DNA of 64,000 bases from Geodermatophilus ruber (lineage in GTDB: Bacteria > Actinomycetota > Actinomycetes > Mycobacteriales > Geodermatophilaceae). Positions within the stretch are counted from its first letter, which is position 1. Every line of letters starts with the position of its first letter. The notes beneath the pieces were generated by a model. It searched no databases. It was not told where the DNA came from and was given only the letters and a program-made list of their open reading frames with translations. Positions 54,603 to 62,157 of this stretch are shown piece after piece. The stretch spans positions 1 through 64,000 of the forward strand of contig NZ_FOSW01000002.1 of NCBI RefSeq assembly GCF_900114385.1. The letters run 5' to 3'. The position numbers and the translations under genes were made by a program.

Positions 54603-57464
54603 ATGACCGAGACCGAAGATCGCTTGGCAGGCCGGGCCCGTCGCACGACCAAGGCGACGAGCCGAGGGAAGGGCCTGAAGGTCAAGCGCGTCTTCACGAC
54701 CGCCGGGGTGCACCCGTACGACGAGGTGACCTGGGAGCGTCGTGACGTCGTCATGACCAACTGGCGGGACGGCTCGATCAACTTCGAGCAGCGCGGCGTG
54801 GAGTTCCCCGCCGAGTGGAGCATCAACGCCACCAACATCGTCACCACGAAGTACTTCCGCGGCGCCGTCGGCAGCCCGCAGCGGGAGAGCAGCCTGCGCC
54901 AGCTGATCGACCGGGTCGTGCTCACCTACGGCCAGGCCGGCCGCGAACACGGCTACTTCGCCACCGAGAGCGACGCGGAGATCTTCGAGCACGAGCTGAC
55001 CTGGATGCTGATGCACCAGTACTTCAGCTTCAACTCACCCGTGTGGTTCAACGTCGGCACCAGCGCCCCGCAGCAGGTCAGCGCCTGCTTCATCCTCGCC
55101 GTCGACGACGAGATGGATTCGATCCTCAACTGGTACCGGGAGGAGGGGCTGATCTTCAAGGGCGGCTCGGGCGCCGGCCTGAACCTCTCCCGGATCCGCT
55201 CGTCGAAGGAGCTGCTGTCCTCCGGCGGCACCGCCTCCGGCCCGGTCAGCTTCATGCGCGGGGCCGACGCCTCGGCCGGCACCATCAAGTCCGGTGGAGC
55301 CACCCGGCGCGCGGCCAAGATGGTCGTCCTCGACATCGACCACCCCGACATCGAGGAGTTCATCGAGACCAAGGCGCGCGAGGAGGACAAGATCCGCGCC
55401 CTGCGCGACGCCGGCTACGACATGGACCTCGGCGGCAAGGACATCACCAGCGTCCAGTACCAGAACGCCAACAACTCGGTCCGGGTGTCCGACGAGTTCA
55501 TGCGCGCGGTGGAGGACGGCACGGAGTTCGGCCTGCGCGCCCGGCTCGACGGCTCGGTGATCGAGACCGTCGACGCCAAGACGTTGTTCCGCAAGGTCAC
55601 CCGGGCCGCCTGGGAGTGTGCCGACCCGGGCATCCAGTACGACGACACGATCAACGACTGGCACACCAACCCCGAGACCGGCCGCATCAACGCGTCCAAC
55701 CCGTGCTCGGAGTACATGAGCCTGGACAACAGCTCGTGCAACCTGGCATCGCTGAACCTGATGAAGTTCCTCAAGAAGGACGGCACCTTCGACGCGAAGA
55801 ACTTCGTGAAGGCCGTCGAGCTGGTCATCACGGCGATGGACATCTCGATCTGCTTCGCCGACTTCCCGACCGAGCCGATCGGTGTGACCACCCGCGCCTA
55901 CCGGCAGCTGGGCATCGGCTACGCCAACCTGGGCGCGCTGCTCATGGCCACCGGCCACGCCTACGACTCGCGTGGCGGGCAGACCCTGGCGGCGGCGATC
56001 ACCTCGCTCATGACCGGCACCGCCTACCGCCGCTCGGCCGAGCTGGCCGGCATCGTCGGCCCGTACGACGGCTTCGCCCGCAACGCCGACGCCCACGCCC
56101 GGGTCATGCGCAAGCACGCCGCGGCCAACGACGCCATCCGCCCGGTCGGCGCCGACGACGCCGACGTGCTCAGGGCCGCCACGCAGCAGTGGCAGGAGTG
56201 CCTGGAGATCGGCGCCGGCAACGGCTGGCGCAACGCGCAGGCCTCGGTGCTGGCCCCCACCGGCACCATCGGCTTCATGATGGACTGCGACACGACCGGC
56301 ATCGAGCCGGACTTCTCGCTGGTCAAGTTCAAGAAGCTGGTCGGCGGCGGCTCCATGCAGATCGTCAACCAGACGGTGCCGCGCGCGCTCAAGAGCCTGG
56401 GCTACCAGGAGGAGCAGATCGAGGCGATCGTCGAGTACATCGCCGAGCAGGGCCACGTCGTCGACGCCCCGAGCCTGCGCCCGGAGCACTACGAGGTCTT
56501 CGACTGCGCCATGGGCGAGCGGGCCATCCCCCCGATGGGCCACGTCCGGATGATGGCCGCGGTGCAGCCGTTCATCTCCGGTGCCATCAGCAAGACGGTC
56601 AACATGCCGGAGTCGGCCACCGTCGAGGACGTCGAGAACATCTACTTCCAGGGCTGGAAGCTCGGCCTCAAGGCGCTGGCGATCTACCGCGACAACTGCA
56701 AGGTCGGCCAGCCGCTGTCCGACGCCAAGGCCAAGAAGGTCGAGGCGAAGGCCGAGGAGGCCGCCCCGGCCGCCCTGTCGCACCCGGTGCGCAAGCGGCT
56801 GCCGAAGAAGCGGACCAGCATGACCACGTCCTTCAGCGTCGCCGGCGCCGAGGGCTACATGACCGCCGGCATGTACGAGGACGGCAGCCTCGGCGAGGTC
56901 TTCCTCAAGCTCGGCAAGCAGGGTTCGACCCTGGCCGGTGTCATGGACGCGTTCTCCATCGGTATTTCGATCGCGCTGCAGCACGGTGTGCCGCTGGAGA
57001 CCTACATCCAGAAGTTCACCAACATGCGCTTCGAGCCGGCCGGCATGACCGACGACCCCGACATCCGGATCGCCCAGTCGGTGATGGACTACATCTTCCG
57101 TCGCCTGGCGCTGGACCACCTGCCGGTGGAGAAGCGGGCCAACCTCGGCATCTTCAGCGCCGAGGAGCGGGCCGCCCAGGTCTCCGGTTACGGCACCTCC
57201 GCCGCCACCACCGAGGTGGTCGAGGAGGACGAGGTCGACCTGGAGGCGCTGCGCAGCTCGGCCCCCACCGCGGCCCCGGCCAAGGAGGACAAGCCGAAGG
57301 CGGAGAAGTCGCTCAAGGAGGTCCACTCCTCGGCCGAGCTCCTCGAGTTGGTCACCGGCACCGCCACCGACGCGCCGCTGTGCATGACCTGCGGCACGAA
57401 GATGCGCCCGGCCGGCAGCTGCTACGTCTGCGAGGGCTGCGGCTCCACCAGCGGCTGCAGCTGA
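54603..57464 (+). CDS. nrdJ: Vitamin B12-dependent (class II) ribonucleotide reductase
   Basis: The 953-residue NrdJ reduces ribonucleotides with adenosylcobalamin as radical source, independent of oxygen. The first redox cysteine is C162 (QQVSACFILAV); the active-site motif NPCSE has C368 and E370; C379 is the second redox cysteine (NSSCNLASLNL). APTGTIGFMMDCDTTGIEPDF and KTVNMPESATVEDV are family blocks. The C-terminus has a zinc/redox segment (LCMTCGTKMRPAG, CYVCEGCGSTSGCS). ATG 54603 is preferred to an upstream frame opening at 54495. No adenosylcobalamin riboswitch is seen in the 104-base gap; control is probably by NrdR. Confidence 0.97.
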   Translation: MTETEDRLAGRARRTTKATSRGKGLKVKRVFTTAGVHPYDEVTWERRDVVMTNWRDGSINFEQRGVEFPAEWSINATNIVTTKYFRGAVGSPQRESSLRQLIDRVVLTYGQAGREHGYFATESDAEIFEHELTWMLMHQYFSFNSPVWFNVGTSAPQQVSACFILAVDDEMDSILNWYREEGLIFKGGSGAGLNLSRIRSSKELLSSGGTASGPVSFMRGADASAGTIKSGGATRRAAKMVVLDIDHPDIEEFIETKAREEDKIRALRDAGYDMDLGGKDITSVQYQNANNSVRVSDEFMRAVEDGTEFGLRARLDGSVIETVDAKTLFRKVTRAAWECADPGIQYDDTINDWHTNPETGRINASNPCSEYMSLDNSSCNLASLNLMKFLKKDGTFDAKNFVKAVELVITAMDISICFADFPTEPIGVTTRAYRQLGIGYANLGALLMATGHAYDSRGGQTLAAAITSLMTGTAYRRSAELAGIVGPYDGFARNADAHARVMRKHAAANDAIRPVGADDADVLRAATQQWQECLEIGAGNGWRNAQASVLAPTGTIGFMMDCDTTGIEPDFSLVKFKKLVGGGSMQIVNQTVPRALKSLGYQEEQIEAIVEYIAEQGHVVDAPSLRPEHYEVFDCAMGERAIPPMGHVRMMAAVQPFISGAISKTVNMPESATVEDVENIYFQGWKLGLKALAIYRDNCKVGQPLSDAKAKKVEAKAEEAAPAALSHPVRKRLPKKRTSMTTSFSVAGAEGYMTAGMYEDGSLGEVFLKLGKQGSTLAGVMDAFSIGISIALQHGVPLETYIQKFTNMRFEPAGMTDDPDIRIAQSVMDYIFRRLALDHLPVEKRANLGIFSAEERAAQVSGYGTSAATTEVVEEDEVDLEALRSSAPTAAPAKEDKPKAEKSLKEVHSSAELLELVTGTATDAPLCMTCGTKMRPAGSCYVCEGCGSTSGCS

Positions 57465-57549
57465 TTCTCACCATCTTCACCGTGTCCCCTGCGGGGAAGT
57501 GAGTCAGGGCCAACGCCGCGGCCCGGCGTCGCAGTTCTAACCAACACCC

Positions 57550-57583
57550 GTGTCCCCCCGGAGCTTCTGCTCCGGGGGGACAC
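57550..57583 (+). terminator. Strong hairpin terminator after nrdJ
   Basis: A perfect 15-base-pair stem (GTGTCCCCCCGGAGC and its complement) with a four-base TTCT loop starts 86 bases after the nrdJ stop. It ends only 17 bases before the next ATG, so the DUF2971 gene needs a promoter inside or before this region. Confidence 0.85.
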
Positions 57584-57600
57584 GCGTTCAGGGAGGCCTC

Positions 57601-58368
57601 ATGTCGTTCGACGACTCTGAACACCCGGACTTCCCGCCGTTGGCAGATGAGACCGTCCTGTGGCGGTACCTCGACCTGCCCAAGTTCCTCGCGGTGATGG
57701 AGGACCAGGCGCTGCACTTCACCCGCGCGGATCTCATGGCAGACCGATGGGAGGGCTCCGCCGGCCCGGTCAACCTCGAGGCCGGACCGACTCTCTACGG
57801 AGAGGACTACGCGAGGATGCGCCCACAGATGGCGTACGCCCGCCAGCGGATGCGACAGGAGATCTACCTGAACTGCTGGCACGCCTCGGCGCACGAGTCG
57901 GCCGCCATGTGGAGCCTCTACCAGAGCAGCGGGCAGGGCATCGCCATCCAGACCACCTGGGGGGCGCTCAAGTCCTCACTCGGCAGCCCGTGGCCGATCC
58001 ACGGCGGGGCGGTTAGCTACGTCGACTACCGCGTGACCTTCATCCCCGAGGGCAACCTCTTCTCGCCGTTCATGCACAAGCGCGTCAGCTTCGCCCACGA
58101 GCGGGAGGTTCGTCTGGTCCTCTGGTCGCACGCGGACCGCGGTCCTCTGGGAACCGTCACGCTCGGAGACGAGAATGCAGCTGCGGCGTCCGGTCCGACG
58201 CCGCCGGGCTACGACGTTCCAGTTGACCTCACCCAGATCACGGATCAGGTCTACGTCGCCCCGGAAGCGGCCGGCTGGTACGCGGAGCTTGTTGGCAAGG
58301 TCATCAAACGCTACGAGCTGCCCTGGACGGTCCAGCACTCTGACCTGTCTGCTGATCCCATCTGGTGA
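57601..58368 (+). CDS. DUF2971 family protein
   Basis: The 255-residue protein has the family N-terminus (ETVLWRYLDLPKFLAVMEDQ, ALHFTRADLMADRWEG). The central NCWHASAHESAAMWSLYQSSGQGIAI block is typical of DUF2971, and the C-terminal EREVRLVLWSHAD is present. No function is known; members are scattered in mobile and phage-defence regions. GGGAGG four bases before ATG 57601 sets the start. Codons are less GC-ended than upstream genes, suggesting recent gain. Confidence 0.78.
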   Translation: MSFDDSEHPDFPPLADETVLWRYLDLPKFLAVMEDQALHFTRADLMADRWEGSAGPVNLEAGPTLYGEDYARMRPQMAYARQRMRQEIYLNCWHASAHESAAMWSLYQSSGQGIAIQTTWGALKSSLGSPWPIHGGAVSYVDYRVTFIPEGNLFSPFMHKRVSFAHEREVRLVLWSHADRGPLGTVTLGDENAAAASGPTPPGYDVPVDLTQITDQVYVAPEAAGWYAELVGKVIKRYELPWTVQHSDLSADPIW

Positions 58369-58398
58369 TCGACGTCGAGTCGCAGTGGGGAAGCAGTA

Positions 58399-58416
58399 AA
58401 GGCATTGTCGTGCCTT
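58399..58416 (+). terminator. Weak hairpin after the DUF2971 gene
   Basis: AAGGCA and TGCCTT pair around a six-base loop 31 bases after the DUF2971 stop. The stem is only six base pairs, so terminator function is uncertain. Confidence 0.3.
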
Positions 58417-58462
58417 CGCCTGTGTCCTCGACGGTCCCTTCCTGCCCACGGTGCGGTGGTGG

Positions 58463-58470
58463 GTTAGCGC
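58463..58470 (+). repeat. GTTAGCGC repeat, left copy
   Basis: An eight-base GTTAGCGC sits directly beside the stop of the minus-strand HTH gene. An exact inverted copy (GCGCTAAC) lies on the other side of that gene at 58847-58854. The pair could be element ends, recombinase arm sites or operators. Confidence 0.35.
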
Positions 58471-58471
58471 A

Positions 58472-58813
58472 TCAAGATTCCGGCTGACTGCTGTGGCGTA
58501 GTCGGTGCTCGTTCGTAGTGAGTACCTCGAGGTTGTCCAGATCGTTCTCTACGTCGCGTTCCGACCGAGGTGCGATGTGATGCGCCTCGAGCCGCCGGAG
58601 CACTCGCAGGACCCCGGGGTTCGAGAGTCCGACAGCTGACGCGATCTCACGTAGCGAAGCCCCTTGCTCGGCGGCTTCGACGATGAGCCGATCCCGCCTC
58701 ATTCGCCATTCCTCGCTCTTGCGGTTCGCCGTAGCGAGCTGGCGCGCGAGGTTGGGGGCAAGGGCCACGTCGTGAGCGTACTGGGCGTGGCCCTGCTGCG
58801 ATCGGGCGGCCAC
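58472..58813 (-). CDS. Small helix-turn-helix protein
   Basis: The product (about 113 residues from GTG 58813; a TTG three bases earlier is possible) has a predicted HTH in ASLREIASAVGLSNPGVLRV at about residues 54-73, like the tail of resolvases or sigma/RHH-type regulators. The rest is charged and helical. It is divergent from the recombinase gene 69 bases away and may control it or act as the excision/orientation factor of the element. No homologue is recognised with certainty. Confidence 0.62.
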   Translation of the reverse strand: MAARSQQGHAQYAHDVALAPNLARQLATANRKSEEWRMRRDRLIVEAAEQGASLREIASAVGLSNPGVLRVLRRLEAHHIAPRSERDVENDLDNLEVLTTNEHRLRHSSQPES

Positions 58814-58834
58814 CAACGCTTGTCCGCTGCTTCT

Positions 58835-58854
58835 GTTAGCGTCTCGGCGCTAAC
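58835..58854. promoter_or_regulatory. Inverted repeat between HTH and recombinase genes
   Basis: GTTAGCG (58835-58841) and CGCTAAC (58848-58854) form an inverted repeat with a six-base spacer, in the 69-base gap of two divergent genes. It looks like the operator of a dimeric regulator, perhaps the HTH protein encoded next to it. The half site resembles the palindrome TTAGCGCTAA at 25931. Confidence 0.5.
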
Positions 58855-58882
58855 CCAAGCAGCAAGCGACGGTGGAGGTGTG

Positions 58883-60292
58883 ATGACGGAGCCGAGGTCG
58901 GCGCCCGCGGTCGAGGTTCGTGCGTGGCAGCCAGTGGCCTACGACCACGACCTGGTCGCCGCGGCCCTCGGCGAGCCACCGCTGGCACTGCCGGAGAAGG
59001 ACCGGGTGCTCGCGCCGTTCATCACGGTCAACGGTCGAGTGCACGCCCCGACGAGCAACTTCCTCCGCCACCACTGCATGGCACGGCCCGACCTGGCCAC
59101 GGCCCGCCGCATCGCCTCCGACCTCAAGGGCTGGCTGGCCTACCTGATCCACGAGCGGCACCTCCACCCCCACGAGGACGGCCGCGACCCGATCTTCGCC
59201 GCCACCGAGGACGACCTCGCCGCCTACTACCGGCTGCGCCAGTACGGCCCGGCCGATCAGCAGCTCACCCCGGACGCCTGGGGGAACGCGGCGTCGGCGA
59301 TCAAGCGGCTCTACGAGCACCTGCAGTACCAGTACCAGCACACCCCGCCGTTCGAGATCATCACCGTCAGCCGGCCCGGCCACTGGACCGGCACGACCAT
59401 CGCCAAGTACCGCCCCCGCCGCCGCAAGACCGGCTCAGCCGGCACCCCGCTCACCCCGGAGTTCGCACAGCTGCTGCTCATGGGGGCACTGCGTGTCGAC
59501 CTCTCCGGTCAGCAGCTGGCCTACCGCGGCGCCGACCGAGACCATGCCCTTCTCGCGCTGGGGCTTGCCACCGGGCTCCGGCACAACAACCTCGCCCACG
59601 TCACCGTCTACGAGCTCCCGCGGCCGACTGCACAGCCGCTCTCGGTCATGCGCGTCGCCGACAGCATCACCAAGCTCGGCGCCGGCGGCGACAGCCTGGT
59701 GTTCACCCACTACCTGCCGGCCATCTGGGGCTACGTCGACGGCGCCCGCGCCGACCTCACCACCCGGCGCCCCTACCGGCCGGCTGATCCGCTGTACATC
59801 GTCGACGCCGACGCAGTCTCGGTCCGCTACGAGGACCCGACCCACCCCGGCAAGGTGCACACCCGCCGGTGGACCGACTGCGACGAGCAGTTCCGCCGCA
59901 GGCTCGTCGACACCGACGGTTCCACTCCCATCGTCTTCCTCAACGAGCTCACCGGGCAGCCGATCGTCTACCGCAGCCTGCAGCACAGCATCGAAGGCGC
60001 CCGCCAGTTCGCCCGGGAGCACCTCAACCCGAACTTCCCCGCCCACGTCCGGCTGCACGACCTCCGGCACACCTACGCCGTGCACCTCACCATCGCGATC
60101 TACCGCGACGCGCTGGCCGCGGTCCTGCCCGAGGACCGCCGAGAGGACTGGCGCGTCGACCGCATCGCCGGCGCCGTCGAGCTGGTCAAGTCCTGCCTCG
60201 GTCACGCCAGCGAGGCCTCCACCCGGCTGTACATCCAGACGGCCCACCGGTTCCTAGACATCCCCCTCAACCAGTTCCTCGGAGAGGTCTGA
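58883..60292 (+). CDS. Tyrosine recombinase/integrase, first of a trio
   Basis: The 469-residue protein is a tyrosine recombinase. A helical core-binding region (ATARRIASDLKGWLAYLIHE, WGNAASAIKRLYEHLQYQYQ) precedes the catalytic domain: R233 in LATGLRHNNLAHV, box II H392-x-x-R395 in LHDLRHTYAVHL, H441 in CLGHASEAST and nucleophile Y450 in RLYIQTAH. H441 to Y450 is nine residues, as in XerD. An extra loop of about 23 residues lies between R395 and H441. GGAGG precedes ATG 58883. The stop overlaps the next ATG by one base, so the genes are coupled. Confidence 0.88.
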   Translation: MTEPRSAPAVEVRAWQPVAYDHDLVAAALGEPPLALPEKDRVLAPFITVNGRVHAPTSNFLRHHCMARPDLATARRIASDLKGWLAYLIHERHLHPHEDGRDPIFAATEDDLAAYYRLRQYGPADQQLTPDAWGNAASAIKRLYEHLQYQYQHTPPFEIITVSRPGHWTGTTIAKYRPRRRKTGSAGTPLTPEFAQLLLMGALRVDLSGQQLAYRGADRDHALLALGLATGLRHNNLAHVTVYELPRPTAQPLSVMRVADSITKLGAGGDSLVFTHYLPAIWGYVDGARADLTTRRPYRPADPLYIVDADAVSVRYEDPTHPGKVHTRRWTDCDEQFRRRLVDTDGSTPIVFLNELTGQPIVYRSLQHSIEGARQFAREHLNPNFPAHVRLHDLRHTYAVHLTIAIYRDALAAVLPEDRREDWRVDRIAGAVELVKSCLGHASEASTRLYIQTAHRFLDIPLNQFLGEV

Positions 60293-62157
60293 TGGCACAC
60301 GCCACGCGGGGTCACCGCAGCGGCACCTACGAGATCCAAGAGCTCCTCGCCGTCGACCCCGACGCGCTGACCATCACCTACCGGCACGCCGGCGCTTACC
60401 AGCCCCAGACCGCCCGGCTCACCGCCGACTCCACCCCGGCGGCCCGCCAGCTGCTCCAGGCGATGGCCGACTCCATCAAGGTGGCCGACAACGGCGACAG
60501 CGACTCCGGCTGGGAGTCCGCGAAGAGTGTCATCAACGCCTGCTGGTACGGGAAGATCATGCTGGCGGAGCTCGCGGCGTTGGGCTTCGACGACTTCGCC
60601 GACGCGCGCATCGACGTGCCCGTGCTGCGGGCGCTCTACCAGCCGATGTCCAGCGGCATGCGCCGGTCGGCGTGCTTGCTGCTCGCCCGCGTCGTGCGTG
60701 CCAACCACCCCAACGGTCCCGCGGTCGCCGCGGCGCTGAAGAACACCCGCTTCTCCGTCGAGGACACCAACCCGTTCACCTACGACGAAGCCGTCTCCGA
60801 CGCGATCGAAGCCTCCGCGCGCGGCGTCTACCTGGCCCGGTACACCGCCCAGCGGGAGCTGTTCCAGCGCCTCGGCTACGCCGTGGACGGCCGCTCCTGG
60901 CTCCGCATCCCAGCCGAGGAGGTCATCGACTGGGCGCGCACCACACACCCGGACGTCTGCCAGCCCGACGCACCCCAGCCCCGGGTCGGCGACACCTACG
61001 AACGCCAGGTCGCCTGGGCTCTCACCCACCCGGGCATGTTCGGCTACGTCAAGCACCAGCGGCGTCACGACCGCCCCATCCGCGGCCAGTGGATGGCCGA
61101 CCTCGGCGACGCCCTCTACCCGGACAACGTCACCCTCACCGCAGCCCTGGTCCTGCATTGCCTGGGGGAGAACAGCGGCTACAACCACTCGGTACTGCTC
61201 GAGAAGAGCGTGGACAGCCTCGTCTACCTCGGCAGCCAGCACGCGCTCGAGCGCAGCGCCAAGAGCCGCAACCAGACGCAGGACACCCGCCCCACCCGGC
61301 TGTCGTCGATCTTCACCCCCGGCGGCGTCATCGAGACCCTCACCGGGCTCACCCGCTTCGCCCGCCACCACCGGCGGACCCTCCTCGACACCGACGGCAA
61401 CCACGCCCCGGTGGTGCGCCGGCTCTACGTCGAGCACTGCGCCGACCCCACCCAGGCGAAGGTCCTCGATCTGCAGCGACAGCAGTCGGCCTGGCGCAGC
61501 AACCCGCAGTGGGACGAGCACTGGGACGAGGCCACCGCCGGGCCCCGGGAGTCCGTGTCGCTGCGGATGGCCGCCCTGCGGATGGTCGCTCAGGCCCGCG
61601 CCCTCAACGAGGGCCTGCACGCCGACGTGCACGGCCACAGCGAGCGCACGAAGGTCCACTACGCCGCCCACGTGTTGCCGCAGCACGTGTTGAACAAGCA
61701 CGCCGTGGCCGCGCAGAACGCCTTCCACGACGACGCCGTCGCGTCGTTCACCGTGGTCGCCGACGCGACCGACGGGCCGGCGGCCGAGCTCGCCGCCGTC
61801 GACCCGGACCAGGTCATGGACGTCGAGATCGGGGTGTGCACCAGCGGCGGCAACGACCCCGAGAGCCCCACTCAGCGCTGCGCGCTGGGCATCGTCGCCT
61901 GCTTCACCTGCCCCAACGGCTACCGCACCGTCGACCACATCCCCGGCCTGCTCGGCGCGGTGGAACTGGGCGACATCATCGAACGCAACGACCCCACCGA
62001 GTGGGAGTTCGGCGAGGCCTCTCGGTTGCGCTTCTACGCCCAGCAGTGCCTGCAGCAGTTCCCGCGCATGGTCGTGGAGAACGTCCGCCGCACCACCGAC
62101 CTGCGCCCCCACATCCTCACCGTCACTGGCATGTACATGGAGATGCGGCATGGCTGA
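60292..62157 (+). CDS. Large recombinase-like protein, second of the trio
   Basis: The 621-residue protein is not a standard family I can name. It has an N-terminal helical domain and, at about residues 284-303, a box-I-like stretch (AALVLHCLGENSGYNHSVLL) in which the catalytic arginine is replaced (N298). At 424-463 is LRMAALRMVAQARA, then HGHSERTKVHYAAH with H449 and Y457, resembling the LGH...Y end of tyrosine recombinases. A cysteine cluster follows (C516, C530, C537, C540; C-x13-C-x6-C-x2-C) that may bind zinc. Its ATG and the next gene's ATG overlap neighbouring stops. Probably a degenerate recombinase or directionality partner (inference). Confidence 0.65.
   Translation: MAHATRGHRSGTYEIQELLAVDPDALTITYRHAGAYQPQTARLTADSTPAARQLLQAMADSIKVADNGDSDSGWESAKSVINACWYGKIMLAELAALGFDDFADARIDVPVLRALYQPMSSGMRRSACLLLARVVRANHPNGPAVAAALKNTRFSVEDTNPFTYDEAVSDAIEASARGVYLARYTAQRELFQRLGYAVDGRSWLRIPAEEVIDWARTTHPDVCQPDAPQPRVGDTYERQVAWALTHPGMFGYVKHQRRHDRPIRGQWMADLGDALYPDNVTLTAALVLHCLGENSGYNHSVLLEKSVDSLVYLGSQHALERSAKSRNQTQDTRPTRLSSIFTPGGVIETLTGLTRFARHHRRTLLDTDGNHAPVVRRLYVEHCADPTQAKVLDLQRQQSAWRSNPQWDEHWDEATAGPRESVSLRMAALRMVAQARALNEGLHADVHGHSERTKVHYAAHVLPQHVLNKHAVAAQNAFHDDAVASFTVVADATDGPAAELAAVDPDQVMDVEIGVCTSGGNDPESPTQRCALGIVACFTCPNGYRTVDHIPGLLGAVELGDIIERNDPTEWEFGEASRLRFYAQQCLQQFPRMVVENVRRTTDLRPHILTVTGMYMEMRHG

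Noticed and set aside
58369..58882. tRNA gene as integration target
   Set aside because: No cloverleaf-forming sequence or T-loop GTTCRANYC was found in or near this interval.
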